Part shown: positions 24,602 through 34,253 of the stretch, in pieces
How positions within the stretch are numbered: position 1 is the first letter of the stretch
How the letters are laid out: each line of letters begins with the position of its first letter
From: an uncultured Bacilli bacterium
GTDB lineage: Bacteria > Bacillota_I > Bacilli_A > RF39 > UBA660
Assembly: GCA_934099115.1 (NCBI GenBank)
Contig: CAKOPK010000005.1
Span: 12,722-76,721 of the forward strand
Length of the DNA: 64,000 bases
Direction of reading: 5' to 3'
The notes under the pieces: generated by a model
Databases searched by the model: none
The model's input: only the letters and a program-made list of their open reading frames with translations
Told to the model about the DNA's origin: nothing
Translations under genes and position numbers: made by a program

Positions 24602-26731
24602 ATGTTTCAAAATTTTGGTTTTATAGTAAGTTCTATTTTAAAAGAAGCAGAAAGTGAAAGAAGTAATTTACATCATCCTTATGTTGGTAGTGAGCATATG
24701 TTACTTGCTATTTTAAAAAGAGATAATGAATTAACAAAAAAGTTAAATAATTATGGATTAACTTATAAGATATTTAAAGATGAATTGGTTCGTATTGTAG
24801 GTATTCCTAAGAAGAATATGGAGATAAATTTATATACGCCTTTATTAAAAAGAATATTAAGTAATGCTTTAGAAGATGCGAAAGAAAATAATAAGGGAAA
24901 AGTAACGGAAAACCATTTATTTATTGCTCTTTTGGATGAAGGAGAAGGTATTGCAATTCGCATTATGATTGGTCTTGGAGTAGATATTGATGGCTTATAT
25001 GATGAAATAAAAAAGAAACCAAATGATGTTATTAATAATAAATTAGAAATCTGGAATGTCGGAACAAATCTAAATGAAAGAGTAGATACTTTTGATGCTG
25101 TAATTGGACGTGATAAAGAAATAGATTGTTTGATAGAGATTTTACTTAGAAAGAAGAAAAGTAATCCTTTATTAATTGGCCCTGCTGGAGTAGGAAAAAC
25201 AGCAATTGTAGAAGAATTAGCTAGAAGAATTAAAAATCATCAAGTTCCAACTTGTTTAGAAGATAAAATTATTGTAGATTTACCTATGGGAGATTTAGTA
25301 AGTGGAACTAAATATCGTGGAGAATTTGAAGAAAGATTAACGAAAATTATTAAAGAAGTAATGGCTAATAAGAATATAATTTTATTTATTGATGAAGTTC
25401 ATTCCATGGTAAATGCTGGAGGGGCAGAGGGAGCTATTAATGCTTCAGATATATTAAAACCTTATTTAGCAAGAGGAGATATTAAAGTAATTGGGGCTAC
25501 TACAACGAAAGAATATGAACAATTTATAGCAAAAGATAAAGCTTTAGAAAGAAGATTTGATACTATTCTTATCAAAGAACCTACTTTAGAAGAAACAAAA
25601 GAAATTTTAATGGGTTTAAAAGAGAGTTATGAAGTTCACCACAAAATAAAGATTACAGAAGAAAATATTATAGATATAGTAACTCTTGGTAATAGATATT
25701 TATTTAAAAAGAAAAATCCTGATAAGACTATTGATTTATTAGATAGTGTTTGTGCTTATGTAAAAAGAAAAAATGAACAAGATCAAAAAGAAAGAGAACT
25801 AAATTATAAAATATCAGAGTTATTAAAAGAGAAAGAAACTTATGTAAAAAATAATAATTATGAAGAAGCTTTAAATGTTTGTTTAAAAATTAAAGAATTA
25901 GAAGATGAGAAAAGTAAAAATCTAGAAAATAATATTGTTATTACAAAAGATGATATTTTAAAAGTAATTGAGACGAAAAGCAATATTCCTTTATTAAAAG
26001 ATACTAATCAGATGATTTTAGAGATAACTAATAATTTAAATAAAGAAATATATGGAGAAGAGAATGCTATTAATAAGATTATTAATAATTTAAAATTGTA
26101 TTTAAAGAAAGAAAAAAAGAGAAATATTCTCTTATTGGGACCTAGTGGAGTTGGTAAAACATCTTCTGTTAAAATTATTAGTAAAACTTTAAATAATAGC
26201 TTGATAAGATTAGATATGAGTGAATATAATTTAGAAACAAGTGTTAATAAACTTATTGGAGTTTCTGGGGGTTATGTAGGTTATAATGATGAGTATATAT
26301 TTAGTAAAGTAAAATATAATCCTTATTCTTTAATATTAGTGGATGAAATAGAAAAAGCTCATCCTAGTGTTTTAAATCTTTTCTTACAAATACTTGATGA
26401 AGGATATATAACAGATAGTAAGGGAGAAAAAATTGATTTTTCACATACTTTAATATTTATGACATCAAATGCTGTTAAAAATAAAAAAATGGGTTTTTCT
26501 AATACCAAATATAATTTGAATGAAGATTTTAGTGAAGAGTTTTTAGGAAGATTTGATGATATTATTTATTTTGATACTTTAACTAAAGAAGTAGTATTAA
26601 ATTATTTGAAAGAAAATATAAAAGAAGATATAGATTATGAAGATTTATTAAAAGATATTTTATACGAAAAATATGGTTTTCGTAATATTAAAAAGATTAT
26701 TGAAAAGTATGAATTAAAACAAGTAAGTTAA
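24602..26731 (+). CDS. clpC: ClpC-type AAA+ unfoldase, compact form
   Basis: Two-ring Hsp100 ATPase (709 aa, about 100 shorter than typical ClpC). The N-domain repeat spans 1-145; D1 has Walker A GPAGVGKT (about 195) and Walker B LFIDEVH. A UVR-like middle segment (NNNYEEALNVCLKIKELEDEK, about 415-435) marks it as ClpC rather than ClpB. D2 has GPSGVGKT (about 513) and ILVDEIEKAH. A KKMGF segment occupies the ClpP-contact loop position. The D2 small domain is shortened. The Shine-Dalgarno site is strong (AGGAGG). Confidence 0.87.
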   Translation: MFQNFGFIVSSILKEAESERSNLHHPYVGSEHMLLAILKRDNELTKKLNNYGLTYKIFKDELVRIVGIPKKNMEINLYTPLLKRILSNALEDAKENNKGKVTENHLFIALLDEGEGIAIRIMIGLGVDIDGLYDEIKKKPNDVINNKLEIWNVGTNLNERVDTFDAVIGRDKEIDCLIEILLRKKKSNPLLIGPAGVGKTAIVEELARRIKNHQVPTCLEDKIIVDLPMGDLVSGTKYRGEFEERLTKIIKEVMANKNIILFIDEVHSMVNAGGAEGAINASDILKPYLARGDIKVIGATTTKEYEQFIAKDKALERRFDTILIKEPTLEETKEILMGLKESYEVHHKIKITEENIIDIVTLGNRYLFKKKNPDKTIDLLDSVCAYVKRKNEQDQKERELNYKISELLKEKETYVKNNNYEEALNVCLKIKELEDEKSKNLENNIVITKDDILKVIETKSNIPLLKDTNQMILEITNNLNKEIYGEENAINKIINNLKLYLKKEKKRNILLLGPSGVGKTSSVKIISKTLNNSLIRLDMSEYNLETSVNKLIGVSGGYVGYNDEYIFSKVKYNPYSLILVDEIEKAHPSVLNLFLQILDEGYITDSKGEKIDFSHTLIFMTSNAVKNKKMGFSNTKYNLNEDFSEEFLGRFDDIIYFDTLTKEVVLNYLKENIKEDIDYEDLLKDILYEKYGFRNIKKIIEKYELKQVS

Positions 26732-26755
26732 AAAGCATCGCTCGGGATGCTTTTT
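26730..26755. terminator. Bidirectional terminator between clpC and thyA
   Basis: Perfect 10-bp stem AAAAAGCATC/GATGCTTTTT with a 6-nt loop, between convergent stop codons. Confidence 0.9.
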
Positions 26756-27611
26756 ATATGCCTAAATCAAAGTTTAACTGTGGGTTCTTTTCTTTAATTC
26801 TTTCTCTAGGATAGCCTTTTATTTTAATGTCATCAGGAGTGAAATCATAGAAGTTTTCTTTATCAGGATTTAGCCAAATTTCCGGATTACAATCAATTGG
26901 TTCTCTTGCTAACATAATATTTGCTTGTTCTATGTGTCTATCATAGATTTGAATATTAGCATACATCCAAGAAAATCTTCCTGGAGTATAGCCACAATGA
27001 CGTGCTACAAGCATTAGTAACACTAAATATTGAACTTGATTAATACAACCAGCAGTTAAAAAGTCACTGCTTCTTTGAAATAAACACATGTCTAAATAGT
27101 TAACTCCATCTTTGCCATGACGAACATTCCAAACTGTTTGGTAGGCACAAGGTTTTAGGCCATGAGGTTCTTTAAAATCTTCTACTTGCCACATATTAAT
27201 GATGTGTCTTCTGCCATCTGGGTTTTCTTTTAATTCTTTTAATAAATCTTTCATTAAATGATGTCTTCTAATTGTTTCACCATAGCAGGCACCAATGGTT
27301 CTATTTCCTAAGTCCCATTCATCCCACCAAGTTACACCATATTTATCTTTTAAAATATCTAGATTATTAGACTCATCTTGATAAATCCATAATAATTCTC
27401 CAATTGCAGATTTAACAGCGATAGGTCTTAAAGTTATTAAGGGACTTTCGCCTTTTGTTAAATCATAAGTTGTAATGCCGTGATTTACACTTAAAGTATG
27501 AGCAGGGGTTCCATCACTATATTTAGGACGAGGATTTTCATCAAGACAGCCTTCTTCTAGTATTCTTTTAATAATTTCTTTTGTATACATGTCTCCTTTT
27601 GTACCATTCAT
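26754..27611 (-). CDS. thyA: Thymidylate synthase ThyA
   Basis: 285 aa; converts dUMP to dTMP using methylene-tetrahydrofolate and generates dihydrofolate. It has the ThyA signatures RRHIINMWQ, the catalytic Cys in LKPCAYQT (about residue 154), QRSSDFLTAGCINQVQY and IYDRHIEQ. It is divergent from folA, whose product recycles the dihydrofolate, and a thymidylate kinase follows folA. The Shine-Dalgarno site is GGAGGT. Confidence 0.96.
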   Translation of the reverse strand: MNGTKGDMYTKEIIKRILEEGCLDENPRPKYSDGTPAHTLSVNHGITTYDLTKGESPLITLRPIAVKSAIGELLWIYQDESNNLDILKDKYGVTWWDEWDLGNRTIGACYGETIRRHHLMKDLLKELKENPDGRRHIINMWQVEDFKEPHGLKPCAYQTVWNVRHGKDGVNYLDMCLFQRSSDFLTAGCINQVQYLVLLMLVARHCGYTPGRFSWMYANIQIYDRHIEQANIMLAREPIDCNPEIWLNPDKENFYDFTPDDIKIKGYPRERIKEKNPQLNFDLGI

Positions 27612-27712
27612 TTTTAATACCTCCGTTTAAAATATAACAAATTAAAATTAAAAATACAATATTAATTGACAAATTATATAATTTTTTGTATCGTGATATT
27701 AGGAGGTAAATG

Positions 27713-28192
27713 ATGGCAAAACTTATTATTATAGCAGCGGTAGGTAGCAATCGAGAGTTAGGTATTCATAATGATTTAGTATGGAAAATAAAAGAAGATT
27801 TAGCTTTTTTTAAAGAGACAACTTTAGACCATAAAATAGTTATGGGATATCATACTTATTTATCATTGCCTAAGAAATTAGCTAGAAGAGAAGAGATTGT
27901 TTTAACAAGTCATAAGATAAATGGTATTAATACTTTTTCGGATTTTAAAGAATTATTAGATTATTTAAATACTTTAGAAGAGACAGTTTATATTATTGGA
28001 GGAGCATCTATTTATCAATTGTTTTTACCGTATGTAGAAGAATTATTATTAACAGAAGTGGAATTAAGTTGTAAAGAGGCAGATACTTATTTTCCAGAAT
28101 TTAAAAAAGAAGATTATGAATTTGAAATATTAAAAGAAGTAAAGGAAGATATATCTTATAGGAGAATAAGATATAAAAAAAGAGGAGAGTAG
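27713..28192 (+). CDS. folA: Dihydrofolate reductase
   Basis: 159-aa DHFR: IIIAAVGSNRELGIHNDLVWKI (substrate loop with the acidic residue in DLVWK), VMGYHTYLSLPKKL and YIIGGASIYQLFLPYVEELLLTEV. The second of two tandem ATG codons (27713) is 6 nt from AGGAGGT and is preferred to 27710. Reduces the dihydrofolate produced by ThyA. It is followed after 2 bp by the thymidylate kinase gene. Confidence 0.93.
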   Translation: MAKLIIIAAVGSNRELGIHNDLVWKIKEDLAFFKETTLDHKIVMGYHTYLSLPKKLARREEIVLTSHKINGINTFSDFKELLDYLNTLEETVYIIGGASIYQLFLPYVEELLLTEVELSCKEADTYFPEFKKEDYEFEILKEVKEDISYRRIRYKKRGE

Positions 28193-28194
28193 AA

Positions 28195-28896
28195 ATGACA
28201 GGAAAATTAATTGTTATAGAGGGTACTGATTGTAGTGGGAAAGAAACACAATCTAGATTATTAAAAGAAAGACTTATTAAAGAGGGATATAAAGTAGAGA
28301 GATTATCATTTCCAATGTATGATACACCAACAGGAAAGATTATAGGTGCCTGTCTTTTAGGAAAACCAGCGATGTGTGAAGAATTATTAAATGTTAATCA
28401 TAGTTTTTTTCCAGAGGGAGGAGGAAATGTAGATGCTTTAGCGGCTTTATGTTATTATGCTGCTGATAGAAGATATAATTTACCAATTATTAATAAATAT
28501 TTAGAAGAAGGGTATATCTTAATAGTAGATAGGTATGTTACTTCTAATATGGCTCATCGTGGAGGAATGATTAAAGATAAAGAAGAAAGAATTAAAATGT
28601 ATCAAAAAATTGAGACTTTAGAATATGATTTAATGGAACTTCCAAGACCTCATCAAGTATTATTTTTATATATGCCTTATTTGTATGCTTGTAAATTAAA
28701 ACAAAATAGAAAGGAAGCTCCAGATGAAGCAGAAAAAAATAGTACTTATCTTCATTTAGGAGAACAGGCTTACTTGGAGCTGGCAAATCTTTATCAATTT
28801 GATACAATTGAATGTGTTCGGGATGAACAGATAAGAACTATAGAAGAAATTAATGATGATATTTTAATAAGAATAAGAAAAATAATAGAGAAATAG
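28195..28896 (+). CDS. tmk: Thymidylate kinase (long subfamily)
   Basis: 233 aa. The P-loop is GTDCSGKETQ, with Glu where the Walker A usually has Ser/Thr; as far as I recall this variant is typical of a thymidylate-kinase-like subfamily in anaerobic Firmicutes. Other features are ERLSFPMYDTPTG, DRYVTSNMAHRGG (DR motif) and a lid region rich in Lys/Glu. The insertion around PEGGGNVDALAALCYYAADRR explains the extra length. folA-tmk form an operon completing dTMP to dTDP. Confidence 0.85.
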   Translation: MTGKLIVIEGTDCSGKETQSRLLKERLIKEGYKVERLSFPMYDTPTGKIIGACLLGKPAMCEELLNVNHSFFPEGGGNVDALAALCYYAADRRYNLPIINKYLEEGYILIVDRYVTSNMAHRGGMIKDKEERIKMYQKIETLEYDLMELPRPHQVLFLYMPYLYACKLKQNRKEAPDEAEKNSTYLHLGEQAYLELANLYQFDTIECVRDEQIRTIEEINDDILIRIRKIIEK

Positions 28897-28925
28897 AAGA
28901 AAGTGTAAAGTATTTTAGCCGTTTC

Positions 28926-28954
28926 TTGACTTTTTTTAGAGGTCTAGATATACT
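28926..28954 (+). promoter_or_regulatory. Promoter of the PLP enzyme-dapF-murE group
   Basis: TTGACT (28926-28931), 17-bp spacer and TATACT (28949-28954), with a 5-bp dyad GGAAA-N7-TTTCC (28965-28981) just downstream that could be an operator or leader hairpin. Confidence 0.72.
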
Positions 28955-28993
28955 GGAGGTAAGAGGAAATTATACGTTTCCAAAGGAGGAAAT

Positions 28994-30175
28994 ATGAAAA
29001 ATTTTACAAATTATGAAGATTATGATAAAAAGGAGCATATGAAGTTTGGTTCTAGAGCAGTTCATGGGGCTTTGGGTATTGAGCCTTTAACAGGTTCTGT
29101 AAGCTTTCCAATTTTTCAAACTGCAACATTTCGTTTTAGAGGATTACAAGATTCTTTAGGGTTTGATTATACAAGACTTCAAAATCCTACTATTCAAGAA
29201 TTAGAAAGAACAGTTGCTATGTTGGAAGAAGGGGAACATTGTTTAGCACTAGCTAGTGGAATGGCTGCTGCTATGTGTGTATTCTCTTTATTAAGACCTA
29301 ACGATCATATTATTTTGTCTGATGACATATATGGGGGAACTTATGAGATTGCTAATAGTGTCTTAATAGATAATGGGATTGAAAGAACTTTTGCTGATTT
29401 AAGTATTTTTGAAGAATTTGAGAAGAATATAAAACCTAATACAAAGATGGTATTTATTGAAACTCCAACAAATCCTATGATGAAAGTAGCAGATATAGCA
29501 AGAATTAGTGAACTTGCCCATAAACATGGAATTATTGTTGTAGTTGATAATACTCTTATGACACCATATTATCAAAGACCGCTTACTTTAGGAGCAGATA
29601 TTGTTATGCATAGTGGTACTAAATATTTAGAAGGTCATAATGATACGATGGCAGGATTTGTTGTTACTAAGACAAATGAATATGTAGAAGAATTACGTAA
29701 GTTCTTAACTTATCAAGGAGCTTGTTTAGCACCACTTAATGCTTGGTTAACACTAAGAGGTATTAAAACTTTAGAAATTAGAATGGAACGTCATAATTCT
29801 AATACTAAAAAAGTAGCAGAGTTTTTAAGAAATCATCCAAAAGTAACAAAAGTATATTATGTTGGTTTTTCTGACCATAAAGATTATGAAGTTCAAACAA
29901 GACAAGCGAGTGGTTTTGGAGGTATGTTAACTTTTGAAGTAGATACGAAAGAAACGGCTTTAAAAGTAATAGAAAATGTAGAAATGATTATTTTTGCTGG
30001 TTCTCTAGGTGGTTGTGAGTCTTTATTAACTTATCCAATGATTGTTACTCATCATGAAGTACCAGAAGAAGAAAGAGAAAAATTAGGTATTAATGACCGT
30101 GTTTTAAGATTAAGTGTTGGAATTGAAAATCCAGAAGATATTATAGAGGATTTAAGACAAGCTTTAGAGGCTTAA
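28994..30175 (+). CDS. Cys/Met-metabolism PLP enzyme (transsulfuration family)
   Basis: 393-aa fold-type I PLP enzyme. The PLP lysine is in HSGTKYLEGHND; SVSFPIFQTATFRF, GEHCLALASGMAA and ETPTNPMM are family landmarks. The family spans cystathionine gamma-synthase, cystathionine lyases and methionine gamma-lyase, which cannot be separated safely by eye. The short N-terminal extension before MKFGSRAVHG is unusual; an internal Met at its end could be an alternative start, but the Shine-Dalgarno site AAAGGAGG supports the long form. dapF follows 13 bp later. Confidence 0.85.
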   Translation: MKNFTNYEDYDKKEHMKFGSRAVHGALGIEPLTGSVSFPIFQTATFRFRGLQDSLGFDYTRLQNPTIQELERTVAMLEEGEHCLALASGMAAAMCVFSLLRPNDHIILSDDIYGGTYEIANSVLIDNGIERTFADLSIFEEFEKNIKPNTKMVFIETPTNPMMKVADIARISELAHKHGIIVVVDNTLMTPYYQRPLTLGADIVMHSGTKYLEGHNDTMAGFVVTKTNEYVEELRKFLTYQGACLAPLNAWLTLRGIKTLEIRMERHNSNTKKVAEFLRNHPKVTKVYYVGFSDHKDYEVQTRQASGFGGMLTFEVDTKETALKVIENVEMIIFAGSLGGCESLLTYPMIVTHHEVPEEEREKLGINDRVLRLSVGIENPEDIIEDLRQALEA

Positions 30176-30188
30176 AAGAGAGTTAATT

Positions 30189-31046
30189 ATGAAAATAAAA
30201 TTTACAAAGATGCAAGCTTATGGAAATGATTATGTTTATATAGATGCGATAAATCAAAAGTTACCAAATTTAAATGAACTTGCTAAGTTTATATCTAATC
30301 GTCATTTCGGAGTTGGAAGTGATGGAATGGTATTAATCTGTTCTAGTGCTGTTGCAGACTTTAGAATGCGTATCTTTAATCCAGATGGTACAGAAGCTGA
30401 GATGTGTGGAAATGCGATTAGAAGTGTAGGTAAATATGTATATGATCATAAGCTTACAAATAAAACAAAATTAAAAATTGAGACTTTAGGGGGGATTAAA
30501 AATTTAGAATTAAAGGTAGAAAATGGAGAAGTAGTTAATATAAAGGCTAATATTGGGAAACCTATTTTTGATGCAAAGTTAATACCTGTTAATACTTCAA
30601 AAGAAATTTTTCAAAAAGAAGAAGTACAAGTATTGGATAAAAGCTTTGTTATGAGTTCTTTATCTTGGGGAAATCCTCATACAGTAATATTTATGAATGA
30701 TGTAGATAACTTTGATATTCTAAAGTATGGGCCTGCGATTGAAAACAAATTAGAGGTATTTCCTAATAGAACGAATGTTACTTTTGCCCAAATTATTGAT
30801 AAAAAGAATATTAAGATTAGAGAATGGGAAAGAGGGACTGGAGAGACTATTGGATGTGGAACAGGTTGTTCTACTGCAGTTGTATTTGCAGTTTTATACG
30901 GATTAACAGAAAGACAAGTTACTGTTCATCAAATTGGAGGGCCATTAGAGATTTTATATCAAGAAGATGGAGAACTTTATATGATTGGCCCTAGCAATTT
31001 TGTTTTTGAAAGTGAAATAGATGTTTCATCAGTGCCTATTTCTTAG
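30189..31046 (+). CDS. dapF: Diaminopimelate epimerase
   Basis: Converts LL-DAP to meso-DAP for peptidoglycan. 285 aa with both catalytic cysteines in conserved settings: AEMCGNAIR and TIGCGTGCSTAVV, plus QAYGNDYVYID at the N-terminus. Sitting 8 bp before murE, whose product adds this amino acid, it indicates a DAP-type wall. Confidence 0.95.
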   Translation: MKIKFTKMQAYGNDYVYIDAINQKLPNLNELAKFISNRHFGVGSDGMVLICSSAVADFRMRIFNPDGTEAEMCGNAIRSVGKYVYDHKLTNKTKLKIETLGGIKNLELKVENGEVVNIKANIGKPIFDAKLIPVNTSKEIFQKEEVQVLDKSFVMSSLSWGNPHTVIFMNDVDNFDILKYGPAIENKLEVFPNRTNVTFAQIIDKKNIKIREWERGTGETIGCGTGCSTAVVFAVLYGLTERQVTVHQIGGPLEILYQEDGELYMIGPSNFVFESEIDVSSVPIS

Positions 31047-31054
31047 GAGGGAAT

Positions 31055-32509
31055 ATGAAATTACAAAAAGTATTGGAAAATGTAAGCTATACTTTATTAA
31101 AAGGAAGCATAGATAGAGAAATACAAGATATTAAATATGATAGTCGTAAAGTAGAAAATAATGATATTTATGTTGCATTAACAGGCTCTTTTGCTGATGG
31201 ACATCAATTTATAGAGGATGCTATAAAAAAGGGTGCTACAGTTATTGTAACATCAAGAATAATAGATACAAAAGAAGATGTAACTATTATTAAAGTAGAA
31301 GATACTAGAATAGCTCTTTCTTATATGTCCATTAGTTATTTTGCAAATCCTGCTTCTAAATTAACAGTTATTGGAGTTACTGGTACAACAGGAAAGACTA
31401 CTACTACACATATGATTAGGCAAATGTTATTAAAGGCTGGGGTATCTTGTGGTTTAATTGGAAGTATTGGTATTAAATATGATGATAAGATTATTCATAC
31501 TAATAATACGACACCAGAATCTTATGAAGTACAAAAGGCTTTTCGAAATATGGTTGATGCTGGTATTACTCATGTTGTTATGGAGTGTTCTAGTCAAGCA
31601 TTTAAGAAAAATCGTCTTGCAGGTATTTTATTTGATATAGGAGTACTTACTAATATGACAACTGACCATATTGGACCAAATGAACATGCTAGTTGGGAAG
31701 AATATGCTCAGTGTAAAAATAAATTATTCTTAAATAGCAAAAAGATTATGGTAAATAATGATTCTGACCATTTAAATGAAGTTTTAAAAGATGTGGAAAT
31801 TCCAATACATACTTATGGAATTAAGAGAGATGCTGATATTAAAGTAGAAGATATTCGTTTAATTAACGAAGCTGATTTCTTTGGCTCAGAATTTGAAACA
31901 AAGGGACTTGTAAATGATAAGTTTAAAGTAAGTATACCAGGAGAGTTTAATATTTATAATGCTTTATGTTCTATTGCGGTTTGTTCATTATTAGGAATTG
32001 ATATTGCAAAAGCTAAATTAGCTTTATTAGAAATAAAAGTAAGAGGTAGAATGGAAATTGCTTGGGCAAATCCTAAGTTTAAAGTTTTAATAGATTATGC
32101 CCATACCGAAGATGGAATGAGGGAATTAGTTAAAACACTTAAAGCTTATCAACCTAAAAGATTGGTAAGTATCTTTGGTGGGGGAGGAAATCGCCCTAAA
32201 GAGAGACGTTATAACTTGGGAGAAATTATTGGTGGCTCTAGTGATTTATGTATTCTTACAGAAGATAATCCTCGTTTTGAAAGTATTGAATCTATCAATA
32301 AAGATATTAAAATTGGTTTAGATAAAGTAAATGCTAAATATATTGAAATTCCAGATAGAAAAGAAGCGATAATATACGCTTGTAAGAATGCTATGGAAGG
32401 AGATTTGATTCTTTTATTAGGAAAAGGACATGAAGAGTATCAAGATGTTCAAGGAGAAAAAATACCTTTCAGTGAATTAGAAGTCATTCGCGAATTAAAG
32501 AGAAGTTAA
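31055..32509 (+). CDS. murE: UDP-MurNAc-tripeptide synthetase MurE (meso-DAP type)
   Basis: 484-aa Mur ligase with ATP-binding VTGTTGKTTTT (about residues 107-117), the central NNTTPESYE motif and the C-terminal DNPRFE motif (about residue 403). DNPR is the meso-DAP-adding signature rather than the lysine type, consistent with adjacent dapF. The stop is followed by a strong terminator. Confidence 0.95.
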   Translation: MKLQKVLENVSYTLLKGSIDREIQDIKYDSRKVENNDIYVALTGSFADGHQFIEDAIKKGATVIVTSRIIDTKEDVTIIKVEDTRIALSYMSISYFANPASKLTVIGVTGTTGKTTTTHMIRQMLLKAGVSCGLIGSIGIKYDDKIIHTNNTTPESYEVQKAFRNMVDAGITHVVMECSSQAFKKNRLAGILFDIGVLTNMTTDHIGPNEHASWEEYAQCKNKLFLNSKKIMVNNDSDHLNEVLKDVEIPIHTYGIKRDADIKVEDIRLINEADFFGSEFETKGLVNDKFKVSIPGEFNIYNALCSIAVCSLLGIDIAKAKLALLEIKVRGRMEIAWANPKFKVLIDYAHTEDGMRELVKTLKAYQPKRLVSIFGGGGNRPKERRYNLGEIIGGSSDLCILTEDNPRFESIESINKDIKIGLDKVNAKYIEIPDRKEAIIYACKNAMEGDLILLLGKGHEEYQDVQGEKIPFSELEVIRELKRS

Positions 32510-32528
32510 GAAAAAACTTCTTTTTTTC
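32501..32528 (+). terminator. Terminator of the dapF-murE unit
   Basis: AGAAGTT-aagaaaa-AACTTCT followed by T7; the stem includes the murE stop codon. Confidence 0.85.
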
Positions 32529-32568
32529 TTAAAAAAATGCTAAAATAATAGGGAAAGGAAAGTATAAA

Positions 32569-33159
32569 ATGGAAGAGAAGATTATAGGTACTATAGCGAT
32601 TAGTAATCGTCATTTACATTTAACAGAAGAAGTATATAATTGTTTATTTGATGAAGCTTTAACCATGAAAAGACCTTTAAATCAAATTGGAGAATTTGCA
32701 GCGATACAAACAGTAACATTAAAAACAGAAAAAGCAGAAATGCCAAATGTACGAATAGTAGGTCCATTTCGAGATTATAATCAAGTAGAAATATCTAGAA
32801 GAGATGCTAGAATGTTGGGACTTAATCCTCCGGTAAGACAAAGTGGTGACTTGGAAGATAGTGAGGCTATTACCATTGTTGGCCCTAAGGGAGAAGTGAC
32901 TTTAGAGAATGCTTGTATTTTAGCAGAAAGACATATTCATATGAATGCACAAAAAGCGGAAGAATTAGGTTTAAAAAATGAGGAGCCTGTTACATTAATT
33001 ATTAATAATGATAAGAGTGGGACTATGGAAGCTTTTGTAAAAGTTACTAAGAATGGTTTTTATGAAATACATATCGATACAGATGATGCAAATTGTTTTT
33101 TATTAAATACTGGAGATACTGTAGAAATAAAAAGAGAAAGAAAAGATATTATTGATTAA
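32569..33159 (+). CDS. pduL: PduL-family phosphate acyltransferase
   Basis: 196 aa with the two zinc-binding HxH motifs typical of PduL (SNRHLHL near the start; AERHIHM about residue 123) and the GPFRDYNQVEISRRDARMLGL segment. It interconverts acyl-CoA and acyl-phosphate. No microcompartment genes are present and the PFOR gene lies 6 kb away, so it probably acts as a cytosolic phosphotransacetylase for acetate formation. An N-terminal encapsulation peptide is not evident. Confidence 0.92.
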   Translation: MEEKIIGTIAISNRHLHLTEEVYNCLFDEALTMKRPLNQIGEFAAIQTVTLKTEKAEMPNVRIVGPFRDYNQVEISRRDARMLGLNPPVRQSGDLEDSEAITIVGPKGEVTLENACILAERHIHMNAQKAEELGLKNEEPVTLIINNDKSGTMEAFVKVTKNGFYEIHIDTDDANCFLLNTGDTVEIKRERKDIID

Positions 33160-33177
33160 AATAAGTCAATATAGTAT

Positions 33178-33204
33178 AATACAGGAACGTTTTTCCTGTA
33201 TTTA
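33178..33204 (+). terminator. Terminator of pduL
   Basis: ATACAGGAA-cgttt-TTCCTGTAT hairpin with a T-rich tail. Confidence 0.8.
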
Positions 33205-33227
33205 TTATATAGAAAAGAGGTATATAT

Positions 33228-34220
33228 ATGGAATGGTATATTGGTGATGTTTTAATAAAAAATAGGCTTGTTTTAGCTCCTATGGCAGGTATATCTAATA
33301 CTTCTTATCGAAAGATTTGTAAAGAAATGGGAGTAGGTTTAATTTATGCAGAAATGGTTAGTGCTAATGCCATTTTATATGGGAATGATAAGACGATTCA
33401 TTTATTAAAAATGAGTGATGAAGAAAGACCGATTACGCAACAAATATTTGGAAGTGATGTAGATACTTTTGTAGCATCTGCTAAATTTGTAGAAAAGACT
33501 ATGCATCCAGATATTATTGATATTAATATGGGTTGTCCAGTTCCTAAGGTAGCAGTTAGAGCTCAAGCTGGTAGTGCTTTATTAAAAAATCCTCAAAAGA
33601 TTGGCGAAATTGTTAGTAGTGTTGTTAAAAGTGTATCTGTACCAGTAACAGTTAAAATAAGAAGTGGTTGGGATGAAAATAGTATTAATGCTGTTTTAGT
33701 TGCCCAAACTTGTGAGGCAGCTGGTGCAAAAGCGATTGCAATTCATGGAAGAACTAGAAGTCAAGGTTACACTGGAGAATCTGATTGGGATATTATTAAA
33801 AAAGTGAAAGAAAGTGTACATATTCCAGTAATTGGAAATGGAGATGTAGATACACCTATAAAAGCCTATGAAATGTTAAGATATACAGGATGTGATGCTG
33901 TTATGATTGGAAGAGGTGCTTTAGGAAATCCATGGATTTTTAAACAATGCTTAGAATATTTAGATACTAAGGAAATTAAGACTTTACCTACTATACATGA
34001 TAAAATAGAGATGATAAAAAAACATTATTATTTGTTAAAAGAAGATAAAAATGAGAAATTAGCTTTATTAGAAATAAGAACACATGCTTTAAATTATTTA
34101 AAAGGACTTCCAGAGGGAAAGATTTATAAAGAGAGAATATGCAAGGCTAAAACAGAAGAAGAGTTATTATGTATCTTAGATGAATATGAAGAAAAACAAG
34201 AAAAATATAGTAATTTTTAA
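33228..34220 (+). CDS. dus: tRNA-dihydrouridine synthase (DusB-like)
   Basis: 330-aa FMN enzyme that reduces uridines in the tRNA D-loop. Visible are the N-terminal RLVLAPMAGISNTSYR, the catalytic-Cys motif DINMGCPVPKV, the VKIRSGW and IHGRTRSQGYTG segments, and VMIGRGALGNPW. Good Shine-Dalgarno site. It precedes murG-murB-ftsQ by 33 bp and may be read with them. Confidence 0.93.
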   Translation: MEWYIGDVLIKNRLVLAPMAGISNTSYRKICKEMGVGLIYAEMVSANAILYGNDKTIHLLKMSDEERPITQQIFGSDVDTFVASAKFVEKTMHPDIIDINMGCPVPKVAVRAQAGSALLKNPQKIGEIVSSVVKSVSVPVTVKIRSGWDENSINAVLVAQTCEAAGAKAIAIHGRTRSQGYTGESDWDIIKKVKESVHIPVIGNGDVDTPIKAYEMLRYTGCDAVMIGRGALGNPWIFKQCLEYLDTKEIKTLPTIHDKIEMIKKHYYLLKEDKNEKLALLEIRTHALNYLKGLPEGKIYKERICKAKTEEELLCILDEYEEKQEKYSNF

Positions 34221-34253
34221 TATTTATAGTATAATTAAGTAAGAGGTGAGTTT

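Noticed and set aside
28897..28993. Riboswitch (SAM or T-box) before the PLP enzyme gene
   Set aside because: The transcribed leader is only about 30 nt, too short for either class; the GGAAA-N7-TTTCC dyad alone does not make a riboswitch.
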